The notes beneath the pieces are model-generated. The model did no database searches and had not been told where the DNA came from. It was given only the letters and a program-made list of their open reading frames with translations. The translations under genes were made by a program, and so were the position numbers. A DNA stretch of 14,288 nucleotides from Acidobacteria bacterium UBA7540 (GTDB lineage Bacteria; Acidobacteriota; Terriglobia; UBA7540). The stretch is from assembly GCA_002478145.1 (NCBI GenBank), contig DLMI01000189.1, positions 1-14,288 on the forward strand, given 5' to 3'. How positions within the stretch are numbered: the first letter of the stretch is position 1; the number at the start of each line of letters is the position of its first letter. Of the stretch, positions 1 to 7,525 are shown piece by piece.

Positions 1-269
1 CGGGCCACTTGCTAGTGTTTGCGGACCGCCGCAGCGACCGAGTGAAGATCCTGTATTGGGACCGGGACGGGTGGGCGATCTGGTACAAGCGGCTGGAGGC
101 GGGGACGTTTCAGTTTCCGTTTGCCGAAACCGGACGGAAGGAGATTGCGGCCTGGGAGCTGGCGGTGCTGCTGGAGGGGATCGACCTGAGCCGCGGTCGA
201 CGACGGAAGCGCTACAGCCTGCCGGGGGCAGCCCCGCCGGGAGCCGCGCCGGAGCCGGAGAAGAAATAA
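1..269 (+). CDS. tnpB: IS66 family accessory protein TnpB (Orf2), 5'-partial
   Basis: The open frame runs through the left window edge (first complete codon at 3), so the start codon is outside. The visible C-terminal part carries the hallmark IS66 Orf2 core: RVKILYWDRDG followed by WYKRLEAGTF and a basic tail. IS66 Orf2 is normally about 115 aa and about 88 residues are visible here. TnpB is required together with TnpA and TnpC for IS66 transposition in studied elements; its biochemical role is not settled. It is followed after 61 bp by the accessory gene starting at 331. A TTG at position 9 could be mistaken for a start, but the upstream codons (Gly-His) match the family, so it is internal. 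The Pro/Ala/Glu-rich C-terminus is unremarkable. Confidence 0.85.
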   Translation, partial: GHLLVFADRRSDRVKILYWDRDGWAIWYKRLEAGTFQFPFAETGRKEIAAWELAVLLEGIDLSRGRRRKRYSLPGAAPPGAAPEPEKK

Positions 270-294
270 TTTGCGCCGAGGTGCTGTTTTCTTG

Positions 295-329
295 TTGACA
301 TTATCCGATAGACATTATATGTCTATCGG
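295..329 (+). promoter_or_regulatory. Promoter-like -35 box with overlapping perfect palindrome (putative operator)
   Basis: TTGACA at 295-300 is a perfect sigma70 -35 box. A perfect inverted repeat follows: CCGATAGACAT (305-315), spacer TAT (316-318), ATGTCTATCGG (319-329). The expected -10 position (17-bp spacing, 318-323) falls on the centre of the palindrome, with only weak -10 matches (TATATG at 316, TATGTC at 318). This layout is typical of an autorepressor operator; alternatively it could be a hairpin or a transposase-binding site. It lies between tnpB and the accessory gene, 1 bp before the preferred ATG at 331. The repeat is seen directly; its function is inferred. Confidence 0.5.
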
Positions 330-330
330 C

Positions 331-684
331 ATGATGGATTTGGCCCAAGTTCAACGACGCCTTGCTCGGCTCCAACGGCAACTGCTGGAACTGGGGCCCC
401 TGCATCCGGGCAGCATCACCGAACAGTACAATGTGTGTGGCCAGCCGAGCTGCCGTTGCAAGGACCCGAAGAAGCCTCAGAAGCATGGGCCGTATTACCA
501 GTTGAGCTTCACCTGGCAGGGCAAGGGCAGCACGCGTTTCCTGCGGCCCGAACAGGTCGAGCCGACGCGCCGGAAGGTGGCAAACTACAAACGGCTGCGG
601 GAACTGGTCAACGAGTGGGTGGCGTTGGAGATCGCGCGGGAACGGGCGGAGCGGGAGAAGGAGAAGCGTGCCGGTGGAGATTGA
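331..684 (+). CDS. DUF6788-like small Cys-motif protein in the IS66 element
   Basis: This is a protein of about 117 aa when started at the ATG ATG pair at 331/334. The frame stays open up to 271, but that stretch crosses the palindrome and encodes nothing family-like. Residues after the start form a short helical, Gln/Arg/Leu-rich segment. The core follows: GSITEQYNVCGQPSCRC, then KHGPYYQLSFTW and a C-terminal helix (KVANYKRLRELVNEWVALE) ending in Glu/Arg/Lys repeats. The C-x4-C-x-C cluster and the HGPYY motif match the DUF6788 family as I remember it, which is often found beside transposases; its function is unknown. Its last 17 bases overlap the GTG start of tnpC at 668, so the two are probably translationally coupled. 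Transcription may start at the TTGACA-bearing region just upstream, which would leave almost no leader. Confidence 0.65.
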   Translation: MMDLAQVQRRLARLQRQLLELGPLHPGSITEQYNVCGQPSCRCKDPKKPQKHGPYYQLSFTWQGKGSTRFLRPEQVEPTRRKVANYKRLRELVNEWVALEIARERAEREKEKRAGGD

Positions 685-1500
685 TCCGAAGCAGTTGCCG
701 GAGGACCCGTCGGCCTTGCGGCAGATAGTGATGGGGCTGCTGGAGGAAGCCGAGCGGCGGGAGCGGAAGCTGCGACAACTGCAGCACTGGGTGGAGCAGT
801 TGCGCGGGCGTGTTACGGGCCGCGGCGCGAGCGAGTGGATGAGCATCAGTTATTTCTCTTTGCGGGCGCGATCCTAGCCCGAGGCGGGAAGACGCCTCTG
901 GCCTCGGACGAAAGCGCAGCGCCTCAGTCGAAGTTGGCATCCCCGCGCCGGGGACATGGCCGGGGAGCGCTGCTGAAATCCTTACGGCGACAGCGCGTGG
1001 TTTATGATCTCGGGGAAGATAAACGGCAGTGTCCGGAGTGCCAGGAAAAGTTGAAGCGGATCGGGGAAGAAGTCAGCGAGCGGCTTGAATACGTGCCTGC
1101 CTCGCTGGTGGTGATCGAAGAAGCGTATCAGAAATATGCCTGCCCGAAGGGATGCACGGTGGTCACGGCGGAGAAGCCGGAGGCGCCAATTGAGAGAGGG
1201 TTGCCGGGGCCGGGGCTGTTGGCGCACGTGGCGGTGAGCAAGTATGGCGATCACCTTCCCTTGTACCGCCAGCAGGAAATCTTCCACCGCCAAGGCGTGG
1301 AGTTGTCGCGCCAGACGATGTGCGACTGGATGCGCGAATGCGCCGATCTGGTGAGCCCGCTCTACGAGCTGATGAAAGAGCGGGTGTTGGATTCGAAAGC
1401 GGTTCAGACCGACGATACGCCCGTCCCGGTGCTGGACCCGGAGTTGCCGCGCACGGGCCGAATCTGGACCTATGTTGGGGATGACGAGCATCCTGCCGGT
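668..1500 (+). pseudogene. tnpC: IS66 family transposase TnpC, frameshifted and 3'-truncated
   Basis: Reading starts at GTG 668 with a Glu/Arg-rich coiled-coil N-terminus typical of TnpC (EEAERRERKLRQLQHWVEQL). The frame then shifts near 805-815. The upstream frame continues only to a stop at 877, while the family sequence resumes one frame over as YGPRRERVDEHQLFLFAG. Next come an IS66 zinc finger (CPEC ... CPKGC, about 1030-1155) and the segment YGDHLPLYRQQEIF. The start of the DDE domain follows, with SRQTMCDW and VQTDDTPVPVLDP carrying the first catalytic Asp. Similarity ends at GDDEHP (to 1494), before the second catalytic Asp and the Glu; a full TnpC is about 500 aa. The open frame that continues to 1680 is only antisense dhaL. 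The protein is inactive on two counts. A programmed frameshift is possible but unlikely, given the truncation. Confidence 0.85.
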
Positions 1501-1505
1501 CGACA

Positions 1506-2114
1506 TCATTTCAGAGCTTCGGTGATACGCTTGAAGGCAACCATGCCCGGATCGTCCTTTCCCACACTCTTGTCACCGAAGATCCGTGCCCGCCCCTGGC
1601 GCGATGGCTGGTTACGAAAGCGGTCAAGGGCAGCAGCAACTGCGTGGTCTGCGGCGGCGATAAGGGTCGCCGGATCCTGAATCCCGTCGGTGGCAGCACG
1701 GACGGACTCCAAAGCATCGAGCACAGTCTTTTCGCCGAGTTTTCCGCCGCTTCGTTGAGACATCGCACTGATCGCATTAGCGAGTAGCGATGATATTTCT
1801 GACCATGGGACCTCACGCTGTCCTTTGGTTCTCTTGGCCGCGCTCATTAGTCCTGTAGCCAGCAAAGTCCCGTAGGTGGACCCTGAGAGTCGCGTAAAAG
1901 CCTGGGCACACTTGAAAAGCGCCATCCCGATGTCATCCGGCAGGTTCGGCAACTCGGCGAGCACGCTACGTCCACCGCGCAACATGGTCACGCCCAAGTC
2001 ACCATCGCCCAGCACGCCATCGAGCGTGTTCAATTCATCTGCGCACATTTCCAGTTGCGCAACAATACGCTCAATTGCGTCGCGCAGTACCGCCACGGTG
2101 AGTGCTGTTGACAT
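1506..2114 (-). CDS. dhaL: Dihydroxyacetone kinase-like subunit DhaL (ADP/ATP-binding)
   Basis: The 202-aa protein is close to the usual DhaL length of about 210. DhaL is the nucleotide-binding subunit that transfers phosphate to the substrate held covalently by DhaK. Family landmarks are in order. LDGVLGDGDLG (residues 31-41) has Asp32, Asp37 and Asp39, which match the Mg/nucleotide-binding Asp triad. Then come LSGSTYGTLL (about 96-105), the GKLGEKTVLDAL segment, and RIFGDKSVGKDDPG near the C-terminus. The usual His after GDGD is Leu here. The ATG at 2114 follows the dhaK stop by one base and has GAGG about 8 bases upstream within dhaK, so translation is coupled. The truncated IS66 begins within about 11 bp after the stop. 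With no DhaM nearby, the phosphate source (ATP directly, or a remote PTS protein) is open. A kinase for another short ketose such as erythrulose is an alternative. Confidence 0.85.
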   Translation of the reverse strand: MSTALTVAVLRDAIERIVAQLEMCADELNTLDGVLGDGDLGVTMLRGGRSVLAELPNLPDDIGMALFKCAQAFTRLSGSTYGTLLATGLMSAAKRTKGQREVPWSEISSLLANAISAMSQRSGGKLGEKTVLDALESVRAATDGIQDPATLIAAADHAVAAALDRFRNQPSRQGRARIFGDKSVGKDDPGMVAFKRITEALK

Positions 2115-2115
2115 G

Positions 2116-3114
2116 TCAGATCCTCAGGAAAGGACAATCGCAAGGAGCCTTGAGCAGGGATTCCAGCTCTTCATCCAGCTTGCAAAAAGTGACCGACATG
2201 CCAGCCATCTCCATCGAGGTCGCGTACCGGCCCACCAAGGGCATGACAATTTCGACTCCCAACTCCTTTAATCTCTTAGCCACATATCGGTAAACGATGT
2301 AGAGCTCTTCATGCGGCGTGGCGCCCAAGCTGTTGACCAATACCGAAATCCGATCTCCCGACTTCAAGGGCATATCAGCCAACAAGAAAGAAAGCATCTC
2401 CTCGCCGATCACGTCCGCAGGCCTGAGCGGTCCACGCTGCACGCCTGGCTCCCCGTGAATCCCCATGCCTATTTCCATTTCATCGCCGCTGATTTCGAAT
2501 GTCGGCCGTCCGACGCTGGGAACCGTGCAGGGCGTAAGAGCTACCCCAATGGACCGGCAGGCGTCAACGGCCCGCTGGGCGACCGCCGTGACCTGATCGA
2601 GGGTTGAATGGCTTTCGGCTTTGGCCCCTACGATCTTATATGCATAAACCAACCCTGCGACACCTCGCCGCTTTGCACACTCTTCAGGGCTGGCGCTCGC
2701 CACATCATCAGCCATGCGAACAGTCGTGGTCTGGATTCCTTCCATTTCGACCATCTCGCCCGCCATATCGAAATTCATGTTGTCCCCGCCATAGTTCCCA
2801 TATAAGCGCAGAACTCCCGCTCCACCATTCGCTGCACGGATGGCCTCGGCTACTTGCTCCACCGAAGGCGAGGAGAAAACGTCCCCGATACCGCAAGCGT
2901 CCAGCAATCCCTTGCCGACGTAACCTGTAAATACTGGCAAATGGCCGGATCCTCCTCCCGATACAATGCCGACTTTCCCCTTAACTGGACCACCTGCCTG
3001 CGCAATGACTCGGCCCGCTGGCCCCAGTCGTTTGTAATACTGGGGATGCGCGAGGCACAACCCTTCCAGCATTTCGTCAACGTATGCAAAAGGATCATTG
3101 AGAATTTTTTTCAT
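2116..3114 (-). CDS. dhaK: Dihydroxyacetone kinase-like subunit DhaK (substrate-binding)
   Basis: I chose the ATG at 3114 (332 aa) because it gives the family N-terminus MKKILNDPFAYVDEML and has AGGGGAA about 5 bases upstream. An ATG at 3147 in frame would add 11 unconserved residues. DhaK binds dihydroxyacetone through a hemiaminal bond to a His. That residue is His220 here (GMGIHGEPG), matching E. coli His218. The other active-site residues are also present: His58 (GGGSGHLP) and Asp111 (NYGGDNMNF), matching E. coli His56 and Asp109. The usual GHEP is GHLP and the following VFTGYVGKGLLDA differs from the E. coli type, suggesting a divergent subfamily or a different short sugar substrate. The gene is the first of a two-gene operon with dhaL, one base apart. 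No regulator (DhaR/DhaS) or dhaM lies in the window. Confidence 0.87.
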   Translation of the reverse strand: MKKILNDPFAYVDEMLEGLCLAHPQYYKRLGPAGRVIAQAGGPVKGKVGIVSGGGSGHLPVFTGYVGKGLLDACGIGDVFSSPSVEQVAEAIRAANGGAGVLRLYGNYGGDNMNFDMAGEMVEMEGIQTTTVRMADDVASASPEECAKRRGVAGLVYAYKIVGAKAESHSTLDQVTAVAQRAVDACRSIGVALTPCTVPSVGRPTFEISGDEMEIGMGIHGEPGVQRGPLRPADVIGEEMLSFLLADMPLKSGDRISVLVNSLGATPHEELYIVYRYVAKRLKELGVEIVMPLVGRYATSMEMAGMSVTFCKLDEELESLLKAPCDCPFLRI

Positions 3115-3667
3115 CGGTTTCCCCTGGACAAGAATCGGACCTCTCAATCCGAAAGAGCAACAGCTCAGTTTCCTGCAACTGCCTCTACATAAACTGTCAA
3201 AGCATCTGCAAATTTTATCATAGCCCGACGGCGCCAGCGCCCAATAGTAAGGTCAACGCCTATGCTTCCGTTGCTGGTGAAGTCGTTTAGGGAGTGTTGG
3301 GGACCAACCTGGCTCCGCTCTTCAATGACCCAATGACTAGGCAATAGGGAACAGAGAACCGGCAGGAGGAACCTGGACGGCGGGGAGCCAGGGAGATAGC
3401 TTTCAGCAAGCAACGTTCTAATCCTGGAGGCACAGGACACCACCGGGGATGCCGTTTTCGGGCGGGATCAAGACAGATTCCTTCCGGTCTTAGTAGACGT
3501 TTCTATACACAAAGAGAAAAACTCAAACTCGTCAGAGTGACCTTGTGCTGGCAAGGCACGCAGTCATATACTCGGGTCACTCCATGGACGCCCACAAAAA
3601 GGAGTGAAGCTGTGAAAGATCGATTCAGGAGGTCCTTGCAAGGTTGTAGAGCCAGAGAAAGCAAGTA

Positions 3668-3692
3668 GCGGCCACCTACTTTGTAGGCCCGC
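3668..3692 (+). other. Small GC-rich hairpin in the intergenic region
   Basis: CCTAC (3675-3679) and GTAGG (3683-3687) form a perfect 5-bp stem with a TTT loop. It is extended by GCGG (3668-3671) pairing with CCGC (3689-3692) across an asymmetric bulge. No U-run follows, so it is not a canonical intrinsic terminator. It could be part of an unrecognised small RNA or chance structure. I see nothing else to assign it a role. Confidence 0.25.
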
Positions 3693-4022
3693 GGGTGGTA
3701 CATATAGCGCATGTTGTGCCATGTGTGTGGGACTTTGGGCTGAGCTGACCGGCATGTTGTACCACCATAAGGGAGAGAGTCGACATCACAGCTCGGGGCT
3801 GTGAAACTGGACTTGCTGCTTGAATCTCCTTTTGCTTCCTTGCGCGAGCCCGCTCGTTCGAATCATCAGTGTGTATCAAAGGGTCGGAAAACCAAGGTTC
3901 CTAAAGTATTGAGAAACCAATCTCGGCGTTGGGAGGGTTCAACCATATCAAAGGATTCTTTCGGTACAAGCTTTGGGTTTACACTCGCATCATAAACCGA
4001 TACGCTTGTATCTACCTGGTCG

Positions 4023-4031
4023 TGTTAGAAT
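4023..4031 (+). promoter_or_regulatory. Candidate extended -10 promoter for the defence operon
   Basis: TG T TAGAAT at 4023-4031 fits the extended -10 pattern TGnTAnnnT, with five of six -10 bases matching. No good -35 lies 16-18 bp upstream (the nearest boxes, TTTACA at 3978 and TTGTAT at 4006, are wrongly spaced). Transcription from here would leave a leader of about 60 bases before the ATG at 4100. This rests on pattern matching alone. Confidence 0.3.
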
Positions 4032-4099
4032 TACATCGCAAAGCTTGATCGCGTGAAGTAGAGGCTTTTGACGCTCGCAAACCCCGGACAGGTTTCTCC

Positions 4100-7000
4100 A
4101 TGCCTGGACCTCCCCAACCAGCTCAAGTCATCTCGGGTAGGTTGTTCAGCGAGGCGATGCGTGTCGAAACTGCCATCCAGACAGGGGATGGCACGTGGCG
4201 GCTCGGCTTGGTTGGCACTCGAACAGAGAAATTCCGAAGTGTGACGCTCACAAGTGCTGACCTCGCCGGCCTTACCATCCTTCAAACTGGCCGGAGTTTT
4301 AGGGGCGAAGGCACGCTCCTCCGGCTCGGGGTCCAGGCCTACTCCCTCGGCATTGCCTTTGAGTTTGACCCCTATTTCGGCCTCTCCATGTCCCGCGTGG
4401 ACCCTCTCCCCCATCAACTCGAAGCGATCTACGACCACATGCTCAAGCTGCCGCGTGTCCGGTTTCTGCTGGCGGACGATGCGGGAGCTGGTAAAACCAT
4501 CATGGCGGGTCTCCTTCTCCGCGAGCTGAAACTACGCGGCCTTGTGGAGCGAACGCTCGTTGTTTGCCCGGCGAACCTCACGTTTCAATGGCAACGGGAG
4601 TTGAAGGAAAAGTTCGACGAACAGTTTCTCGTTATGCGTGGCTTCGATCTGCGAGTGCAATACGGGGTCAACCAGTGGCTCCAGCGAACCCAGATTATCA
4701 CCTCGCTCGATCTCGCCAAACGCGAAGACATCTTGCCGAGTCTGCGGCAAGCCAAGTGGGACTTGGTAGTCGTGGACGAGGCCCACCGGATGTCGGCTGC
4801 CGCGGAGGACAAGAAGAGCATGCGGTATCGCCTGGGCGAGCTACTTCGTGACACGACTGACCACTACGTTCTCTTGACCGCCACTCCCCACAAGGGCGAC
4901 CCCCTCAACTTCACTCTATTCCTGCGGCTGCTCGACGAAGACGCCTTCGCCGACGTGCGTTCCATTCGCGAGGCGATGGAGCGTCGGCGCGCTCCGTTCT
5001 ATCTCCGCCGGCTCAAGGAGGCCATGGTCTACTTCCCGGAGCAGCAGCCGGACGGGACCTGGGCGGCGAAGAAAATCTTCACCAAGCGGATTCCGCACAC
5101 TGTCAATTTCACCATCGACGGCGCGGAGTTCGACCTCTACCGCGAGGTGACGCACTTCGTGAAGTCTCAGAGCGCCCGAGCAGCGGCTCGTGAAGACGAT
5201 CCCCGCGCTCGCGCTGTCGGGTTCTTAATGACTTTGTATCAGCGGCGTCTGGCTTCAAGTACGTTCGCCGTGCAGCGCTCGTTGGAGAACCGCGCTCAGC
5301 GTCTGGATACAGCCCTCAAACGCGGGAAGGAATTGTTGGAAGAGGTCGTCGAAATTCCCGATCCCGAGGATCTTGAGGAAATGGACGAGGCCGAGCGAGA
5401 GAAGTGGGAGGAGCGGCTCGCCCTGATGTCAGTCGCCAGAAACCCACAGGAGCTTCGTGAGGAAATTGACGACCTGCTCCGCCTGGCAAAGATGGCAGAA
5501 GATGTGGAGACCGCAGGCATCGAGGCGAAGCTTTCGAAACTCAAGAAAGTGCTCCAGGACGAGGGCTTCTTCGACCGCCCTGACCAACGGCTCCTGATTT
5601 TCACAGAATTCAAGGACACCCTCGATTACCTCGTGGAGCGCCTGCGTGACTGGGGCTTCCGTGTGGGATTCATTCATGGTGGCATGAAGTCCGGCTCACG
5701 CGAAGAACCTGGCTCACGCCTCTGGGCTGAGCAGCAGTTCAAAGACGGACACATCCAGATCCTCGTTGCCACAGAGGCGGCGGGCGAAGGCATCAACCTT
5801 CAGTTTTGCCACATCCTGTTCAACTACGACATCCCTTGGAATCCCAACCGCCTCGAACAGAGGATGGGCCGCATTCACCGGTACGGCCAACTCTACGACT
5901 GCCTGATCTTCAATTTCGTCGCCACCAACACCGTCGAAGGCCGCGTCCTGGAGAAACTCCTTGAGCGGCTTCAAGAGATTCGCGACGCACTGGATGAGGA
6001 TGCTGTCTTCAATGTCGTGGGCGAGATTCTGCCTGCCGCCCACATTGACCGCATTCTGCGTGATTACTACGCTGGGAAACTTGGCGAGCAGGACCTTGAA
6101 ACCCGCATCCTTCGCGATGTCAGCGAAGATCGCTTCCGTGCCATCTGTCGGACTGCCCTCGAAGGACTGGCGACGAAAAAGCTTAACCTGGCAATGGTGG
6201 TGGAGCGGCGCGCGCGTGCCCAGGAGCGCCGCGTGGTACCCGAGACGATCGCTCGCTTCCTGGCGGAGACCGCGCCCCTGGCTTCCCTTGTCTTAAATCC
6301 TCACCCTTCGCTGCCTCACACGTTCGACCCAGGCGCCACACCTTCCGGTTTGCGTCGTTTCGAGCAGCAGCCTGATTGGCGCCTTCCGGCCCTCGTCAAC
6401 CGTTATCCCCGGCTCTCTACCGACCGCAAGGTAGCCGATGAAAACGCCCTGGAGTGGGTGACGCCCGGCCACTCTCTATTTGAAGCTTTGCGGCGCGACG
6501 TGCTGGAAGAGGCACAAGCCGTCTTTGCAGACGGCGCTTCTTTTTATTCGTTCCGGCACGACCGACCCACCCGGCTTGACTTCTACCGCGCCCGGGTGGT
6601 TGATGGCATGGGCAACGTCATCCACGAACGGTTGTTCGCGATTGAAATCCCAGAGGGTGGTGAGCCCAGTCTCCGCGAACCGACGATTGTTGGTGATCTC
6701 CAGCCAGCATTCACGCCCCAGCCACTCCCTGAGGTGGCCGACGCTCCCGAGGCCACGAGCGTTTTGCAGGAGCAAGCCCTGATTCCTTTCCTCGAAGAAG
6801 TCAAGACCGAGCGAGTAGGAGAGATTGAGCGCATCCGAGAGCACGTGGAGATTTCGCTCACCGAACTCATTGCCCGCGCTGACTTGGACATCGGGCGCTG
6901 CGAAGAGCAGAAAGACCGCGGAGTGGAGGGAGCTGCCGGCCTTCTGAAAATCGCCATCGATAAGCACGACGAACTGTGCTGCCGCCGAGACCGCCGCCGA

Positions 7001-7525
7001 GAAGAACTGGAGCGGCAAAAGGCCCTGCATCTGGAAGGAGTCGAGCGATTCGCCTCAGCGCTTGTCCTGCCACATCCTGAACGCGAGCGCCCCGACCTGC
7101 GCAACCTGCGCCCGAATCCGGAGACGGAGGCCATCGCCATGCGCGTCGCCATGGAGCACGAACGCGCGGCGGGCCGCGCCGTGGCCGACGTACACGAAAA
7201 GGACCTCGGTTACGACCTCACGAGTCTCGATACCCGGACGGGTGAACTACGCCTTATCGAAGTTAAGGGACTGGCCAGCAGCGAAGGCGAAATCATCCTC
7301 ACGCCCAACGAACATCGCGTCGCCCAGGACCGGCGCGACTGCTATTGGCTTTACCTTGTCACCGACTGCGGAACTGATCAACCTCGACTGCACACCTGCC
7401 AGGACCCGGCATGCTATGGCTGGCGGGAAGTCACCCAGGTGGAGCATTACCGTCTCGGGACCCATGAGATCAGGCGAGAATCCGGGCCGAACCGTGGGTC
7501 GACCATCGACGGTCAGAACTCATGA
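4100..7525 (+). CDS. SNF2-type DEAD/DEAH helicase with C-terminal DUF3883 domain (DrmD-like)
   Basis: This 1141-aa superfamily 2 ATPase probably translocates on DNA. Its parts in order: a Q-motif-like DPLPHQLEAIY (101-111); Walker A ADDAGAGKTIMAG (125-137); DEAH (226-229); motif III LTATPHKGDP (259-268); a charged coiled-coil insert (about 405-490); a C-terminal helicase lobe with IFTEF (500-504), ATEAAGEGINLQ (557-568) and motif VI LEQRMGRIHRYGQ (585-597); a long linker with a coiled coil (about 895-980); and DUF3883 (about 1015-1120) carrying GYDL and IEVKG. ATG 4100 is the first usable start: an in-frame stop lies at 4046 and no strong Shine-Dalgarno is visible. The stop overlaps the Fic start (ATGA). 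Helicases of this type accompany DUF1156 methyltransferases in defence islands, and DrmD of DISARM class 1 is the nearest named analogue. Nothing looks truncated. Confidence 0.85.
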   Translation: MPGPPQPAQVISGRLFSEAMRVETAIQTGDGTWRLGLVGTRTEKFRSVTLTSADLAGLTILQTGRSFRGEGTLLRLGVQAYSLGIAFEFDPYFGLSMSRVDPLPHQLEAIYDHMLKLPRVRFLLADDAGAGKTIMAGLLLRELKLRGLVERTLVVCPANLTFQWQRELKEKFDEQFLVMRGFDLRVQYGVNQWLQRTQIITSLDLAKREDILPSLRQAKWDLVVVDEAHRMSAAAEDKKSMRYRLGELLRDTTDHYVLLTATPHKGDPLNFTLFLRLLDEDAFADVRSIREAMERRRAPFYLRRLKEAMVYFPEQQPDGTWAAKKIFTKRIPHTVNFTIDGAEFDLYREVTHFVKSQSARAAAREDDPRARAVGFLMTLYQRRLASSTFAVQRSLENRAQRLDTALKRGKELLEEVVEIPDPEDLEEMDEAEREKWEERLALMSVARNPQELREEIDDLLRLAKMAEDVETAGIEAKLSKLKKVLQDEGFFDRPDQRLLIFTEFKDTLDYLVERLRDWGFRVGFIHGGMKSGSREEPGSRLWAEQQFKDGHIQILVATEAAGEGINLQFCHILFNYDIPWNPNRLEQRMGRIHRYGQLYDCLIFNFVATNTVEGRVLEKLLERLQEIRDALDEDAVFNVVGEILPAAHIDRILRDYYAGKLGEQDLETRILRDVSEDRFRAICRTALEGLATKKLNLAMVVERRARAQERRVVPETIARFLAETAPLASLVLNPHPSLPHTFDPGATPSGLRRFEQQPDWRLPALVNRYPRLSTDRKVADENALEWVTPGHSLFEALRRDVLEEAQAVFADGASFYSFRHDRPTRLDFYRARVVDGMGNVIHERLFAIEIPEGGEPSLREPTIVGDLQPAFTPQPLPEVADAPEATSVLQEQALIPFLEEVKTERVGEIERIREHVEISLTELIARADLDIGRCEEQKDRGVEGAAGLLKIAIDKHDELCCRRDRRREELERQKALHLEGVERFASALVLPHPERERPDLRNLRPNPETEAIAMRVAMEHERAAGRAVADVHEKDLGYDLTSLDTRTGELRLIEVKGLASSEGEIILTPNEHRVAQDRRDCYWLYLVTDCGTDQPRLHTCQDPACYGWREVTQVEHYRLGTHEIRRESGPNRGSTIDGQNS

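Larger units (their letters stand above)
1..1500 (+). mobile_element. Truncated IS66-family insertion sequence (left end outside window, right end lost)
   Basis: Three consecutive plus-strand genes follow the IS66 plan: tnpB (Orf2), an accessory DUF6788-like gene, and tnpC (Orf3, the DDE transposase). The left terminal repeat and tnpA would lie before the window. Transposase similarity stops after the residues GDDEHP (codons to 1494), and dhaL sequence on the other strand begins by 1506, so the right half of tnpC and the right inverted repeat are missing. A frameshift in tnpC is a second lesion. The element cannot move on its own. Whether a deletion or a recombination event removed the right end cannot be decided from the window. 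Confidence 0.85.
3115..4099. other. Long intergenic region between divergent dhaK and defence operon
   Basis: Roughly 985 bp contain no gene I can support. The frames open here (for example 3165-3443 minus, 3503-3712 minus, 3801-3995 plus) give low-complexity or unrecognisable peptides with no ribosome-binding site. Visible items are a TATGAT -10-like box for dhaK on the minus strand (3217-3222, no good -35); two adjacent near-identical octamers CAATGACC/CAATGACT at about 3324-3339, resembling bacterial filler repeats; a hairpin at 3668-3692; and an extended -10-like box at 4023-4031 in front of the helicase. Base composition looks lower in GC than the flanking genes. It may be degenerate mobile or exchanged DNA, but no ends or target duplications are recognisable. 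Confidence 0.6.

Noticed and set aside
1500..1680. Transposase frame continuing to a stop at 1680
   Set aside because: After 1494 the peptide no longer resembles IS66 and is the antisense of the dhaL coding region.
3165..3443. 92-aa minus-strand open frame upstream of dhaK
   Set aside because: No ribosome-binding site, unrecognisable sequence, and it includes repeat-like DNA and the likely dhaK promoter.
3845..3875. TTCGAATC resembling a tRNA T-arm
   Set aside because: The flanking bases do not pair into a T-stem and no acceptor or anticodon arm is present.
3801..3995. 64-aa plus-strand open frame before the helicase
   Set aside because: Short, Ser/Lys/Arg-rich with no recognisable motif and no Shine-Dalgarno.
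6583..7152. Long minus-strand open frame in the helicase gene (189 aa)
   Set aside because: Ser/Arg-rich shadow of a GC-rich coding region; the plus-strand protein is clearly the real one.
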